A DNA stretch of 64,000 bases. It comes from Pseudomonas sp. (lineage in GTDB: Bacteria; Pseudomonadota; Gammaproteobacteria; Pseudomonadales; Pseudomonadaceae). The notes beneath the pieces were generated by a model. It was not told the DNA's origin and ran no database searches. It saw only the letters and a list, made by a program, of their open reading frames with translations. The DNA is taken from positions 1-64,000 of the forward strand of contig NZ_JAUXMX010000047.1 of NCBI RefSeq assembly GCF_030683065.1. The letters run 5' to 3'. Made by a program: the position numbers and the translations under genes. Position 1 is the stretch's first letter, and each line of letters opens with the position of its first letter. This document shows positions 63,607 to 64,000 of this stretch, piece after piece.

Positions 63607-64000
63607 ATGCTCCGAGCACTGTTACCTCTCACGGGCGTGTTATTTTTCACGTCCGCTTCATTTACTGCCACTGCAGCTGAAATACGATTTGCCGCGCTGC
63701 CTAATGGCGCTATCGCTTACAAGTTAGTCGTGAGTATGCGTGAGCGACGCTTCGCCAATCTGGTCGAGCAGAAAACCGACTTTAGTTGTGGCGCAGCAGC
63801 CTTGGCTACAGTGCTCAATGCCGCGTATGGCTGGAATCTTGAAGAAGAAGACATTATCAAAGGCATGCTGGAGCAGGCCGATGCAGACGTGGTTCGCACA
63901 CAGGGCTTTTCAATGCTCGACATGAAGCGCTATGCGGAAAATCTCGGTTTGCGCGCACGTGGCTACCGCATCGATCCCAACAAGCTGGAAAGCCTTAAAG
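63607..64000 (+). CDS. fapD: C39-family peptidase (FapD-like), truncated by window end
   Basis: Signal peptide, EQKTDFSCGAAALATVLNAAYGWNL catalytic Cys motif; ORF open to 64000. Confidence 0.78.
   Translation, partial: MLRALLPLTGVLFFTSASFTATAAEIRFAALPNGAIAYKLVVSMRERRFANLVEQKTDFSCGAAALATVLNAAYGWNLEEEDIIKGMLEQADADVVRTQGFSMLDMKRYAENLGLRARGYRIDPNKLESLK

Overview
This 64-kb window is a Pseudomonas chromosome segment, judged from gene content, codon bias and gene order. At the left edge, two minus-strand sigma70-type promoters resemble a Pseudomonas rRNA-operon promoter/leader; the 16S gene would lie outside the window. The segment then contains: pssA, ilvC-ilvH-ilvI, mrcB and a cbpA-like cNMP-binding gene; a Fur-box-preceded PrrF-type sRNA; a signalling cluster (degenerate histidine kinase fused to a DnaQ-type exonuclease, a receiver, and an SSS-type histidine kinase); a phuW/ChaN lipoprotein beside a TonB-receptor 3' fragment; sfsA, aminotransferase, dksA, gluQ; an ~18-kb accessory block (GGDEF, Fe-ADH/ALDH/GS-like, TRAP transporter, lipase, ureEFG-hupE, a DnaA-box-rich intergenic region, LOG); cbrX-cbrA-cbrB and the CrcZ sRNA; pcnB-folK-panB-panC-pgi; thiolase, methyltransferase, DUF748 and two DUF2845 genes; and at the right edge a functional-amyloid (fap-like) operon cut by the window end. 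The observations I consider most worth checking are: (1) a duplicated cbrX/cbrA junction that creates an unlisted 46-aa ORF linking the two genes by a 17-nt overlap and a TAATG; (2) a 1-kb gene-poor interval with about ten DnaA-box-like sites, including a repeated 23-bp motif; (3) two copies of a ~160-bp fully palindromic element with apparent compensatory changes; (4) the pseudokinase-exonuclease protein and its neighbours; (5) remnants of a heme-uptake locus. All calls are from reading the sequence; no database search was run.
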